A stretch of DNA of 64,000 bases. Origin: Actinacidiphila bryophytorum (GTDB taxonomy: Bacteria; Actinomycetota; Actinomycetes; Streptomycetales; Streptomycetaceae). Location: contig NZ_JAFFIX010000004.1 in assembly GCF_016916835.1 (NCBI RefSeq), forward strand, positions 248,001 through 312,000. The letters are read 5' to 3'. A program made the translations under genes and the position numbers. This document shows, in pieces, positions 24,681 through 33,126 of this stretch. The notes beneath the pieces are model-generated. The model worked only from the letters and a program-made list of their open reading frames with translations. It had not been told where the DNA came from and made no database searches. Numbering within the stretch: position 1 is the stretch's first letter; every line of letters begins with the position of its first letter.

Positions 24681-25015
24681 TACTTCAACCCCCCCAAGGG
24701 AACTCGGACCATGGTATTGCCCACAACCCACTCATCGGCCGGGGCGATGAAATCCCATGTGGTGGTGATGGGGCGCCGCGCGCGGTCGAACTGATGCGTG
24801 CGGCGGGCCCGGCCGGCCGGCGAAGTTCCTTGTTCCGCGTACGTTTGGGCCACCTTTTCGCTCGCGCCTGGATACGCTGTCTCGGCTCCGTGGACCATGT
24901 CGGTGTGAAGGGCCGGGCCTGGCCTCCGTACCAGTGTGCGCGGTGGGGAGGCGGTGCGCGCCACTGGGATGGGAGCCGAGTGCGCCAACCCGCGGGTCAG
25001 GACCGGGTCCGCCAC
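24680..25015 (-). pseudogene. Toxin C-terminal remnant upstream of the 24291 immunity gene
   Basis: This open frame ends with ITTTWDFIAPADEWVVGN, MVRVPLGGLK and a TAG that overlaps the next gene's GTG. The last ~35 residues look like a domain end. Upstream the codon bias is weak and no Rhs core precedes it. The true fragment is probably only the last 40-60 codons. A lost toxin is inferred from position. Confidence 0.45.
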
Positions 25016-25049
25016 GTAGAGAACGGTTCTAAGGCCCGGCTGGGGTATT

Positions 25050-25196
25050 GGGCGAGTGGTTGGTGTGCAGGATCGCCCCGGCGAGGCTGCCGCGGGTGCG
25101 TTCGGCGGCCGTCAGGGCATCGGTGACCAGTTCGGTGCGCATGTGATCGGCGGTCGCCCAGCCCGCCGGCCGGCGCGAGGCGAGGTACCCGGAGAA
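25050..25196 (-). mobile_element. IS3-family transposase remnant (rve core piece)
   Basis: About 49 codons encode YLASRRPAGWATADHMRTEL, then VTDALTAAERTRGSLAGAIL, HTNH. This matches the DDE/rve core of IS3-family OrfB, where GWxxADHMRTELVxDAL precedes the HSDxG-type segment with the second catalytic Asp. Here that Asp position reads Asn (HTNH for HTDHG). No ends or OrfA remain. It is a dead fragment. Confidence 0.7.
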
Positions 25197-25218
25197 CGGG
25201 TGGCCCCTCCCCGGGAGA

Positions 25219-26085
25219 TCACCCGACCAGTTCCAGTCCGTTCCAGCTGCGTGGACCTCCCGCCGTCCACGCATCCAGCAGCTGCCGGGCCTCGGTCTCA
25301 GGGGCGGCCAGCCAGACGGTCTGCGAGCCGCCGTGCGTCGGCACACTCGCCTCATCCCAGTCGATGACACCCTCGCTGCAGCATGCGCACAGCATGTGGA
25401 AGCTGCTCGCCGGCTCGGCGCCGAAGTCCCGTGCGAAGAACGAAGCCACCAGGGCGTCGACGTCGGAGGCAGCCGCGGCGTTCACGGTGGCATGCAGCGT
25501 CGGCAGCGACGAGGCTTCGAGAAGCAGCAACTCGTCGAAGACAGCGACGCTCTGGCCGTTGTACGTCCGCTGGCCGGTCGGCTCCCCGTCGTGCACGACG
25601 ATCTCGCCGAAGCGACGGCCTCTCGTGGCAGGGACGTTCACCACGCGTCCTCGCGTCGGGCAGAGCCGCTGGATCCAGACCACCTCGCGCTCGCCGCCCG
25701 TATCCAGCCGTACGCACGCTGGGTCGAAGGCGCCGTTGATCTCCCCCTCGCCCTCCGGCATCGGGATCCCGAAGCCTTCCCACGCGTCACGAGCGGTCGC
25801 CCAGTCACGCTTGATCGTGGCAGCGACTCCCAGATTCCAGAACGCCGGGTCCTGCTCACCACGCGGTGAGCGGGCGGCAGCCTCACGGCCGAGTTCATAG
25901 GCCTTTGCCCAGTTACGCAGAAACTTGTACGCCAGTGCTGCGTCGTACCACCATGCCACGCTGGTGGCTTCGTCCGGATAGTGGCCAAGGATCTGCTCGT
26001 ACAACTCGGCGGACGCCAGCCACTCCTCCGCATCCCACATCTCGCGAGCGCGTTCCAGCAGCCGCTTCGCCTCTGACTTCTCCAT
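25219..26085 (-). CDS. TPR-like protein, possible immunity protein
   Basis: The product is 288 aa. The first ~110 residues form TPR-like helix pairs (AKRLLERAREMWDAEEWLASAELYEQILGHYPD, then WWYDAALAYKFLRNWAKAYELGREAAAR and AFWNLGVAATIKRDWATARDAWEGFG). The rest is a beta-rich C-terminal domain with CCSEG. The ATG at 26085 follows a GGGGGAGGGGC purine tract. Similar TPR proteins are annotated next to Rhs or Cdi toxins, and it sits in the middle of the immunity cluster, so immunity or adaptor function is plausible. No enzymatic motif was seen. Confidence 0.65.
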   Translation of the reverse strand: MEKSEAKRLLERAREMWDAEEWLASAELYEQILGHYPDEATSVAWWYDAALAYKFLRNWAKAYELGREAAARSPRGEQDPAFWNLGVAATIKRDWATARDAWEGFGIPMPEGEGEINGAFDPACVRLDTGGEREVVWIQRLCPTRGRVVNVPATRGRRFGEIVVHDGEPTGQRTYNGQSVAVFDELLLLEASSLPTLHATVNAAAASDVDALVASFFARDFGAEPASSFHMLCACCSEGVIDWDEASVPTHGGSQTVWLAAPETEARQLLDAWTAGGPRSWNGLELVG

Positions 26086-26306
26086 GCCCCTCCCCCTGAC
26101 CAGGGATGGAGTTTCGCACGACGACCGAGGGGATATCGGAAGGGGGGTCGCATAAGGTCCTGATGGCGAGGCCGGCCGTCAACCCGGACGGCCGGACGTC
26201 GCCACCCCGGCCTGGGCAGCCGCTCATACGCGCCGCTCATACGCGCCACATCCCCGTTTTTTCGACGTGAACCGTTCTTGCTGGCGGCCGTGCTTGGACC
26301 GGCCGT

Positions 26307-26570
26307 TCAACTGTTCTTCGAGATCGGCTTGACCGGGAAGCCGGACACTGCCTTCAAGCGTTCGGCGGAGGCGATGCAGGGGTTCTTCGGATCGCCGGGC
26401 ACGTCGATCACGCGGCCGCTGACCACCGGCCTCTTCGCGCCGGTTCGCCGAGGAACCTCGGTCCGGTGTCCAAGGCATCATCCGAGGTGTCGGGGGTGAG
26501 GTAGCCGGCTTCGCGGTAGGTGGAGCTGTGGTGGTGCCCGACGCGGTCCGCACGGTGGAGCTCGAGTCAG
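26307..26570 (-). pseudogene. Frameshifted remnant of an unknown protein
   Basis: Two frames with strong coding bias meet near 26430: first VGHHHSSTYREAGYLTPDTS ... GPRFLGEPARR, then PVVSGRVIDVPGDPKNPCIA ... SGFPVKPISKNS with a stop at 26307. Joined, they form one domain of about 85 residues. The start is missing. It could be a toxin end from this island; I do not recognise it. Confidence 0.5.
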
Positions 26571-26600
26571 CCGCTCCCGCCCTGGAACCGGGTGGCGCCC

Positions 26601-26918
26601 TTATTGCGTCGCGTCGCAGTCCTGGCAGCGGCTCACAGCAGCCCGCCCGGTGTTGCCGTGGGTGGCGCGGAGGGGACTGGAGGGGGCGAGGCGACGCCAC
26701 GCCCCGGGGGACGGGGCGGGCACCCAGCCGTACAGGGGCGGCCGGATGTCGGACGGCTCGATGTGCGTGCACCCGGGAAGGTGGGCTTTGCCGCTGGCGT
26801 GGATGATGATCGCAGCCGCCGACCAGCTGCCCCAATCCCCGGCGGGCGTACTGCTGCGAGGTGCGCGAGGAGCGCAGTCCGCGCAGTTGTCCATCTCATG
26901 GCGTTCGCAGTACTGCAT
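26601..26918 (-). CDS. Small cysteine-rich hypothetical protein
   Basis: The product is 105 aa. The N-terminus MQYCERHEMDNCADCAPRAP has a Cys/His knuckle (C-x2-H ... C-x2-C), and the C-terminus has CQDCDA, so a zinc site formed by both ends is likely. Short proteins with the same start and end occur in other actinomycetes as hypothetical proteins. The central part has ASGKAHLPGCTHIEPSDI. No function is known. Confidence 0.6.
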   Translation of the reverse strand: MQYCERHEMDNCADCAPRAPRSSTPAGDWGSWSAAAIIIHASGKAHLPGCTHIEPSDIRPPLYGWVPAPSPGAWRRLAPSSPLRATHGNTGRAAVSRCQDCDATQ

Positions 26919-27225
26919 GTCCTCACTCTGCCAGGCCGCGCGCTGCTGACCGGGACGATCGATTCAATGCTGCTCGAACCAGCCGAGAATTCTGTTAACC
27001 CCCGTAACCAGAAAACCTGGAGCGACGCACAGCAGTCGGGGGCATGGCTGAGCAGGTCTCCTGCCTGGGCCTGGGGATGTGAAGATGACGGTCGTTCAAC
27101 AGCTTATCCCGTAGGGCCTTCGGTCAGCACAATGAGCACTCCGAATGCGCACTTGGCTCATCCGCCACCTCCCTCGTACCGTCCTCTCGTCGGAAGATCG
27201 ACCGGCCCGACCTTGAGGAGCCACG
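26919..27225. other. Intergenic region before the methyltransferase gene
   Basis: No gene seen. The base composition is less GC-rich than its surroundings (for example AGAATTCTGTTAACC near 26980), as expected for a promoter region or recently acquired DNA. It should contain the rightward methyltransferase promoter and the leftward start of the Cys-rich gene. Confidence 0.5.
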
Positions 27226-29535
27226 TTGGAGCCGCAACACGAAGCACAGACAGGTCTGATCACCCGGCCGCAGATCGCCGACCGCCTGGGCGTCAGACGT
27301 CCGGCCGTGTCGAACTGGGCCCGGCGCCACAAGGACTTTCCCGCCCCGGTGCGCTCCGGCGACATGGACCTCTTCCTGGAGGCCGAGATCGCGCGGTGGT
27401 TGGTGAACCGCATGGTCCCGCACCGCCAACTGCTGGACGGGGAGCCGCCGGGCACCACCTACGCCGACCGGTTCAGCCGCACAAGCGGTAGGCGACGCCA
27501 GGCGGAGCCGAAGGCCGGCGGGAGCCCGTACCCTCACGTGGGCGCCGAGGACAGGAAGGCCGTCGAGAAGTTGATGGGCCGCCTCGCCGAGCGGGTGCGC
27601 GGTCCCGCGACGATGGCCGACTTCGTGAACCTCTGCCTCATCGTGATGTATGTGCGCCATGCGGAACCGGATCGCTGGTCGCGGATCGAGAAGGCCATGG
27701 CAGTGGGCCAAGGCACCCAGGGCGTGCAGGGCCTCCTGCGCTTCCTCGGCGACGTGGCACAGGAAACGCTGCGCCGGAGCGGCGACCGCACCGACATGCG
27801 CGGCAGCCTGCTGCAACTCGAACCGCGGAGCTGGGACGACCTCACCGCAGCGGTACGGACGGCGGCCGGCGCGGGCAGGGGCGCGTTCCAGCTGGTGTGG
27901 GAGTCGTTCAGCGCCCGGGAGGGGCTGCAGAGCTTCGAGTTCTGCAGCCCGGTCGGCCTGGCATCACTCGCCGCGGAGCTGGTGCTCGCCCCAGGGCAGA
28001 AGGCCACGGTGCTGGACCCCTATATGAGGGGCGGGGAAATGCTGGCGGCCGCGTACCGGCACCTCGGTGACGCGGGCGGGACGTTGTACGGCGAGACCCT
28101 CGACGGTCGTCTGCAGGCGGTCGCGAGTCTCTACCTGCTCCACCTCGGCGTGCGGCCGAAGCTGACAAGCACCCGGTCCGACCGGTGGCCGCCGCACCGC
28201 GAGCACGGCGCCGATGTCGTACTGACGAACCCCCCGTTCAACATGAGCGACGCACCCGGTCCCGGTCGGCGCACGGGGGACTGGCCGTACGGGGCGCCGC
28301 CGCGGGGCAACGACAACTTCGCCTGGGTGCAGTACGTCCTGGGCGCCCTGGTACCCGGCGGTCGAGCAGCGGTGGTCATGCCGGTGAAGGCGGGCAACTC
28401 GGTGAGCGCCGCCGAGCGCGAGATCCGTCGTTCGCTGATCCGCAGGGGGGCGGTGGAGTGCGTCATCACGCTGCCGCCCCACCTGTTCTCCGCGACCCCC
28501 GTGCCAGTTTCCCTGTGGCTGCTACGACGGGTCGAGCAGCCGGCGCGCGAGGATGTTCTCTTCGTCGACGCCCAGGAGCTGGGGGAGAGGATGCGGCGCC
28601 GACGAGTGCTTCGGGACATCGACAGAGAGGCGATCACTGCGCTGGTCCGGCCGTGGCTCGACGGAGAGGCGTGCCCGGACGACGCGGGGAAGCACGTGCT
28701 GCGCGTAGCAGCGCAGGGTCTCTCGGCTGTTGCGGTGGCGCGCGCGGAGATCATCGGCGAGGAGTGTTCGCTACGCCCCGCCGACTACCTCGGCGGCGGA
28801 CACTACGGCGCCGGTCCCGACACGGCGATGCTGCGCGCCGCCAGTGACGACGCGGCAGAGCGCAGGCACAGGCTGGAGCGGGGGGCGCCGGGAACGGAGC
28901 ACGCCTACCGTACGGGGCCTGGACCGGTGGCCTGGGACGAAGCCGTCCTCGGCGACCTGTGCGAGATCCAGGCCGGGCCTTCGTACACCCGCCTTCCCGC
29001 AACGGCACGGACGAGGGACACCGGAGTTCCTCTCGTCTTCCCACAGGATCTCGTCGGAGGGAGGATCGCGGAGGTTACGCGTGAGGGCGTGCCGTGGGAG
29101 ACGGCCGAGCGCTTCAAGAAGTTCATGGTGCTCGAGAACGACATCGTCTGCGTGCGCACGGGTGCGCAGCAACGGCCCGCGCTGGTCTCCGCCTCCCAGG
29201 CCGGCCGGCTGCTCAGTTCGAACGTGACGCGTCTGCGGCTACGTCCCACGGCCGAGGTCGATCCGCTGTACCTGCACGCCTATCTCGGTCTCCGCCACGC
29301 GCGGGAGTGGATGTCCCACCGCGCCGCAGCCACAGCCGCCCCCTCACTGAGCTCCGCGGCTCTGGGCCACCTTCCCGTGCGCTTCCCGCCCATGGGGCAG
29401 CAACGCCGGTGTGTGGAACTCCTCAGCGATCTCGGCCGGCGCGTCGAGGCGTACGAGGAGTACGCCGCCGCTCTCGGCCGGCTGCGCGGCGAACTCGCTG
29501 AACACCTGCTGCACGGCTCGGCCGAACCGCTGTGA
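27226..29535 (+). CDS. Solitary N6-adenine DNA methyltransferase: HTH + HsdM + half-HsdS fusion
   Basis: The product is 769 aa from a TTG at 27226 with GAGGAG 5 bases upstream. Residues ~10-60 are a helix-turn-helix (RPQIADRLGVRRPAVSNWARRHKDFP). Residues ~225-480 are an HsdM-type domain with motif I LDPYMRGGEML near 265 and motif IV NPPFN near 335. Residues ~570-769 resemble one HsdS half: target-recognition start WDEAVLGDLCEIQAGPSYTRL, the end SLSSAALGHLPVRFPPMGQQRR and a closing coiled coil. It would methylate adenine at a site read by a dimer. No restriction subunit is adjacent, so it may be an orphan or epigenetic enzyme or the modifier of a separate defence system. Confidence 0.85.
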   Translation: MEPQHEAQTGLITRPQIADRLGVRRPAVSNWARRHKDFPAPVRSGDMDLFLEAEIARWLVNRMVPHRQLLDGEPPGTTYADRFSRTSGRRRQAEPKAGGSPYPHVGAEDRKAVEKLMGRLAERVRGPATMADFVNLCLIVMYVRHAEPDRWSRIEKAMAVGQGTQGVQGLLRFLGDVAQETLRRSGDRTDMRGSLLQLEPRSWDDLTAAVRTAAGAGRGAFQLVWESFSAREGLQSFEFCSPVGLASLAAELVLAPGQKATVLDPYMRGGEMLAAAYRHLGDAGGTLYGETLDGRLQAVASLYLLHLGVRPKLTSTRSDRWPPHREHGADVVLTNPPFNMSDAPGPGRRTGDWPYGAPPRGNDNFAWVQYVLGALVPGGRAAVVMPVKAGNSVSAAEREIRRSLIRRGAVECVITLPPHLFSATPVPVSLWLLRRVEQPAREDVLFVDAQELGERMRRRRVLRDIDREAITALVRPWLDGEACPDDAGKHVLRVAAQGLSAVAVARAEIIGEECSLRPADYLGGGHYGAGPDTAMLRAASDDAAERRHRLERGAPGTEHAYRTGPGPVAWDEAVLGDLCEIQAGPSYTRLPATARTRDTGVPLVFPQDLVGGRIAEVTREGVPWETAERFKKFMVLENDIVCVRTGAQQRPALVSASQAGRLLSSNVTRLRLRPTAEVDPLYLHAYLGLRHAREWMSHRAAATAAPSLSSAALGHLPVRFPPMGQQRRCVELLSDLGRRVEAYEEYAAALGRLRGELAEHLLHGSAEPL

Positions 29536-29609
29536 CGGCCCACCGCCGGCCGGCACCCCAGACCCGTCCCTCGTCCCCTTCCTCCGTGACCACCGAAAGG
29601 ACCGAGTCC

Positions 29610-29831
29610 ATGCCCGAACCGACAGCCCCATCCGGACGCACCTGGCGGCTGTGGCTTGCGCTGTACGTCGCGTGTTCCTTGGTGGTCGGCCTGGTGGTGA
29701 GTCTGCTCGTGCTCCGATCAGGCGCCGACACCACCGATGCCATGCTCACCGGGGGAGGCGGCTTCGCGACGTCCTTCGGCCTCTGCCTCGCACTGCCCGC
29801 GGCGGTGCGCGAACTCAAGCGGCTGGACTGA
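29610..29831 (+). CDS. Small two-helix membrane protein
   Basis: The product is 73 aa with two hydrophobic segments: LWLALYVACSLVVGLVVSLLVL and LTGGGGFATSFGLCLALPAAV. The ATG at 29610 has AAAGGA about 11 bases upstream. An alternative GTG at 29532 would overlap the methyltransferase stop and give 99 aa. It follows the methyltransferase directly and may share its transcript. The family is unknown; small membrane partners occur beside some defence genes, but nothing here proves a link. Confidence 0.6.
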   Translation: MPEPTAPSGRTWRLWLALYVACSLVVGLVVSLLVLRSGADTTDAMLTGGGGFATSFGLCLALPAAVRELKRLD

Positions 29832-30145
29832 ACGGTGGTCAGCGCCTGGCCGCGGGCGAGGCGAAGTCGGCGATGGGCCTACGCAGGGGTTCGTCCGCGG
29901 ACCCCTGGATTGGAATGGGTGTCCAGGCCGAGCACGCAGAATGCGTCCCACCAGCCCGCCTGGACCGCGGGCAGTGGGTGCCATCGGGCTCGCGAGATGT
30001 CCCTGCGCCCCTTCGGGCGACCGCTGACCCTCCGCGGACTCAGCTGACCAGCCCCGATCCGAGATCATCAGACTTTGCAATCGCCCTGCTCCGGAGAGCC
30101 GAACTCCGCTGTCCCACAGTTGTCACCCAACTCCGGCCCCTGAAC
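29832..30145. other. Intergenic gap between convergent genes
   Basis: The gap lies between the rightward membrane protein and the leftward immunity-like gene. I see no gene, RNA or clear repeat in it. Confidence 0.5.
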
Positions 30146-30610
30146 TCAGGGCTGGTAAGAGAGAAGAGCCGGCAAGCCAGAGTGGTCCGTGCTTTCCATC
30201 GTCACGATGACCTGCTTGCCGGTGGCGTCGCCGAGAAGGCGGACAAATTTCTCGACACCGGAGAACCGGGCCGCATCTGTCACATCGGAAGGGTCGAAGG
30301 TGAATTCGATCTGGTCCGCATCGAAGAAATAACAGCTGAACGTGACATCGTCCACACTGACGGACAACGCCGCAGATTCGTCCGCATCCGTACTGAGACG
30401 GTGAAAGATCTCATCTGCTTCGGGAACGACTTCAAGCGGATCGACCTCTGCCAGTGTCCATGCAAAATGAGTTTGCCATCCCGTTCGGCGCAGTGCGCGC
30501 AGGGCGCTCTCCCAGTCCGCCGTATCCACATCGAACACCAGCACATCGCGCAACGCGCCGTCGACGACGAAATCTTCTTCTCTGTAGTGCAGTGTCCCAT
30601 CGCTGGACAT
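30146..30610 (-). CDS. Immunity-like protein (orphan), acidic
   Basis: The product is 154 aa, strongly acidic (for example LVFDVDTADWESALRALRRTG and SVSVDDVTFSCYFFDADQIEFTFDPSDVTD). It is beta-rich and soluble. The ATG at 30610 overlaps the TGA of an upstream truncated frame (TGATG), the same coupling seen in other cassettes here. A longer frame upstream is open, but that part reads as the toxin tail in another frame. An immunity role is inferred. Confidence 0.6.
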   Translation of the reverse strand: MSSDGTLHYREEDFVVDGALRDVLVFDVDTADWESALRALRRTGWQTHFAWTLAEVDPLEVVPEADEIFHRLSTDADESAALSVSVDDVTFSCYFFDADQIEFTFDPSDVTDAARFSGVEKFVRLLGDATGKQVIVTMESTDHSGLPALLSYQP

Positions 30611-30693
30611 CACAGGAACCCTTCGAACGTGGAGGCTCTTCCAACCTGGGCGCCTGGCAGGCCGGTTGGCCAAGGGCGACGTTGAAGAAAAAA
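30610..30693 (-). pseudogene. Toxin C-terminal tail cut by an IS remnant
   Basis: About 27 codons end RRPWPTGLPGAQVGRASTF, EGFL, stop, with the stop overlapping the next immunity start. The frame is lost at the IS5-like sequence that begins near 30694. This suggests the insertion, or a later deletion, removed the rest of the toxin. Confidence 0.45.
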
Positions 30694-30832
30694 TGAAGCT
30701 CCTGGTAGATGGGTTGTCGACCAAGATCAACCTGTCTGCCCGGAGCTTCACGTGCTTGTCTACCCATCGGGGATGGATCTGTCCAGTTCGGCCCTGCGCT
30801 ACCTGACCGAGCTGCTAATACTCCAGCTGTAG
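30694..30832 (+). mobile_element. IS5-family insertion sequence, 5' remnant
   Basis: The left part GGTAGATGGGTTGTCGACC resembles the terminal region of actinobacterial IS5-group elements. From 30752 the frame reads LVYPSGMDLSSSALRYLTEL before an early stop at 30832, the typical start of IS5-group transposases. The catalytic domain is absent. It is a dead fragment between two immunity cassettes. Confidence 0.65.
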
Positions 30833-30946
30833 ATCTTGATCACGACTGTTGGAGGGCCTGACGTTGGTAGTGGCCGCTCCGTGCACGGGCCTGGTGTCGT
30901 CGGCGCCAGCATGACCAACTGAGCCAACTGGGCTCCTACGACGGGG

Positions 30947-31297
30947 TCAGAACTGGAATGACTCGTCATCGTCACCGTCATCGTCGATGCTTTCGGGTAC
31001 GACCTTGTAGTTCGGGACGGTCACGCTCCGATCGCGTTCGGGAACGTAGACGGAGTCCATGGGAACGTCGTCAGGTACGGGTACGCGTGACAGGTGGATG
31101 CCGAACAGACAGGTGGAGCACCAGAATGATGCGTACCCGACCCTGTCGGCGACAAGACCGGTAAAGGCCAGGTTGAGTGTTCTGGCGCCACAGTTGGGGC
31201 ACGCGTCGGGGGGCGAATCCGGCAGCAGTTCGTAGGCGCGAACGTACGCGGCGAGCCAGTCCTTCCAACTCGCCCTGTTCTCGGCGATGTCATTCAC
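30947..31297 (-). CDS. Immunity protein for the metallopeptidase toxin (inferred), zinc-finger type
   Basis: The product is 116 aa from a GTG at 31297 that lies 8 bases inside the end of the toxin gene. Two CxxC pairs (DACPNCGARTLNLAF and FWCSTCLFGIHLSR) suggest a zinc ribbon. The tail is very acidic (SIDDDGDDDESFQF). Overlap with the toxin stop makes it the cognate immunity gene by position. The last ~25 codons also occur in the fossil at 11416, showing that toxin and immunity moved together. Confidence 0.7.
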   Translation of the reverse strand: MNDIAENRASWKDWLAAYVRAYELLPDSPPDACPNCGARTLNLAFTGLVADRVGYASFWCSTCLFGIHLSRVPVPDDVPMDSVYVPERDRSVTVPNYKVVPESIDDDGDDDESFQF

Positions 31298-32897
31298 TTT
31301 CGCTGCTCCGGTTCTCCGGGTGGTCGTCCCACCAGCCGTCCTCGTGGGCATACGCCTCATCTTCCCATGCCTTGAGCGTTGCCTCGTCCTTCGGTATCGG
31401 TGCACCCCGTTTTATCTGGTCCACGTGGAATCTTTCGTGGGCGAGTGTTCGCGCCAGTTGTTCGTTGTCGTAGAAGGCGTCCCGGTACAGGTTGATGTGG
31501 GTTGCAGACGGGGTACTTCCGTAGAGACCGCTGACCGACTTCTTTATCTCGATTCTGATCCCGCGAAGGTCGATGGAGTAACGCGCAGCCACGTCCCGGA
31601 CGCTCGCCATGGTCATCGGGACCGGTGGACCGTTACGTGGCCGCCTCCGTGCTCGCTGCAAGAGGCCGTCGCCGCGATCCGCAGCGGCGACATCTCTGGC
31701 GCCCTGCTCGCCTGCGTCTTTGGCTGCGTTCTTGGCGGCGTCTTCTGCGGCGGTTTTGCCTGCGGCGGAGCCGCCGTCGGTGGCGATGGCGAGGAGGATG
31801 TTGCCGACGAGGCGGCCGCTTGCTTCGGAGCCGTCGGAGCCCCAGCCGGTGCCGAGGATGATGCCGGGGAGGCGTTCGGGGTGCTGGGTCATGTCGACCA
31901 GGCCTGCGGCGGTGGCGTTGAGGTGGGTCAGGTACTGCGCCGGGTGGGTGAGGTTATAGGGGTCCATCGGGTTCAGGCCGCGGACGAACTTGTCCAGGTC
32001 GGTCAGTGAACGGACGAGGCCGCCGACGAAGTGTTCTCCTGCGATGGGGAGGGCTTTGCCGACATCGCCGAGGTCGTTCTGCATGCGGTCGGTGAAGTCC
32101 GGCTTGGCCGGGGCGAGCGCGGTCGCGGTCCTGATCGCGGCCACGGCTCGGTTCGCGGCGGCGTCGCGCTGGCTGCGGGCGGCGTCGAGAGTCTCTTTGG
32201 CGGCCTGCTTGTCCTTCGCGCCAGGGTCGGTGAACGCAGCCGGCGCGACGGGCTTGGTGCCGGGGTCTTTGCCGTCGTCGACCTTGTCGTTGTAGGCCTT
32301 CACGTCATCGTGGTACGTGTCGACGCTCGCGTTGTACGCATTTGCCGCCGTCTTGCGTGCCGTGACGCTCCGCTTCCACAGGCGGACAGCCTCTTCGGCC
32401 TGGCCTCGTGCCCACTCCACGGTGTCGGCGTAGGTGTCCAGGGCCAGTCCGGCGTCCGCGCAAGCCTGCGCGGCCTTGGCCCATTTCGCAGGTTGGGTCT
32501 GGAACTTGGCCCGGAAGGCCTCGGCGCCGAGGCCGTCCCAGTCACCTGGGTCCAGGTGCGCGAGTCCGGTGTGGCCGGTGTCGAAGGCCACGTAGAGCTT
32601 CGCCAGATGACGGGCGGCGGTGCGGATCTTCCCTGCGTCCCCGTGGAGCAGTTCGTCCGGCTGGTCGGTCTGCCCGAGCTGCTGCTCGGCGACGTGCGCG
32701 CCCATGTGGTCGGCGATGTGGTCGCCCTTGTCCTCGACCCAGTCCGCCGCGTCGTCGAGCCCCACATGATCGAGGCCGTCGCCGACGATGTGGGCACCGT
32801 CGTCGATGATCTCGCCGGCCTTCTTCTTGGCCTTGCCGAGCAGCTTCTCGCCACCGCCACCGATCTTGTTGACGGCTCCACGAAGGCTGAACCCCAT
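31290..32897 (-). CDS. Repeat-less Rhs-type toxin: shared N-terminus joined to a metallopeptidase-like domain
   Basis: The product is 535 aa. Residues 1-~395 match the start of the 1568-aa Rhs protein almost throughout (MGFSLRGAVNKIG, the DWDGxGAxAFR helix region, GTGWGSDGSEASGRLVGN). The DUF6531 and YD-repeat shell are absent. After a short Arg-rich junction (QRARRRPRNGPPVPM) comes a ~120-aa domain with LARTLAHERFHVDQIKRG, an HExxH zinc-peptidase motif, and AYAHEDGWWDDHPE as possible third ligand region. It would be a secreted peptidase-type toxin delivered without an Rhs cage. Immunity gene 30947 overlaps its end. Confidence 0.85.
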   Translation of the reverse strand: MGFSLRGAVNKIGGGGEKLLGKAKKKAGEIIDDGAHIVGDGLDHVGLDDAADWVEDKGDHIADHMGAHVAEQQLGQTDQPDELLHGDAGKIRTAARHLAKLYVAFDTGHTGLAHLDPGDWDGLGAEAFRAKFQTQPAKWAKAAQACADAGLALDTYADTVEWARGQAEEAVRLWKRSVTARKTAANAYNASVDTYHDDVKAYNDKVDDGKDPGTKPVAPAAFTDPGAKDKQAAKETLDAARSQRDAAANRAVAAIRTATALAPAKPDFTDRMQNDLGDVGKALPIAGEHFVGGLVRSLTDLDKFVRGLNPMDPYNLTHPAQYLTHLNATAAGLVDMTQHPERLPGIILGTGWGSDGSEASGRLVGNILLAIATDGGSAAGKTAAEDAAKNAAKDAGEQGARDVAAADRGDGLLQRARRRPRNGPPVPMTMASVRDVAARYSIDLRGIRIEIKKSVSGLYGSTPSATHINLYRDAFYDNEQLARTLAHERFHVDQIKRGAPIPKDEATLKAWEDEAYAHEDGWWDDHPENRSSESE

Positions 32898-33126
32898 ACC
32901 CGCCACCCCCCGACGGCAGTACGACCGTCACATGAACCTAGCAACCAGCCGTGACAGCGTCATCACCACGCGGTCTCCGGGGAGTTGAGGACCCTCGGAT
33001 GCGTGGGTGCGTACTCTCGCGTCGGGCTCGCGACTCCTCCGGACAATACGAAAGCGGATGGCGCCGATTGACCGCCAGATGTGGTGCGGAAGCGGTACGG
33101 GTTCTCCAATGGGTCTGGACAACACA
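32898..33126. other. Leader of the repeat-less toxin gene
   Basis: About 230 bases lie between the toxin start and the tRNA terminator. They are nearly the same as 23011-23242 (shared CTAGCAACCAGCCGTGAC and ATTGACCGCCAGATGTGG), and the far part is still recognisable at 17284-17340 in front of the sugar dehydrogenase. It should hold the toxin promoter. No other gene was seen. Confidence 0.6.
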
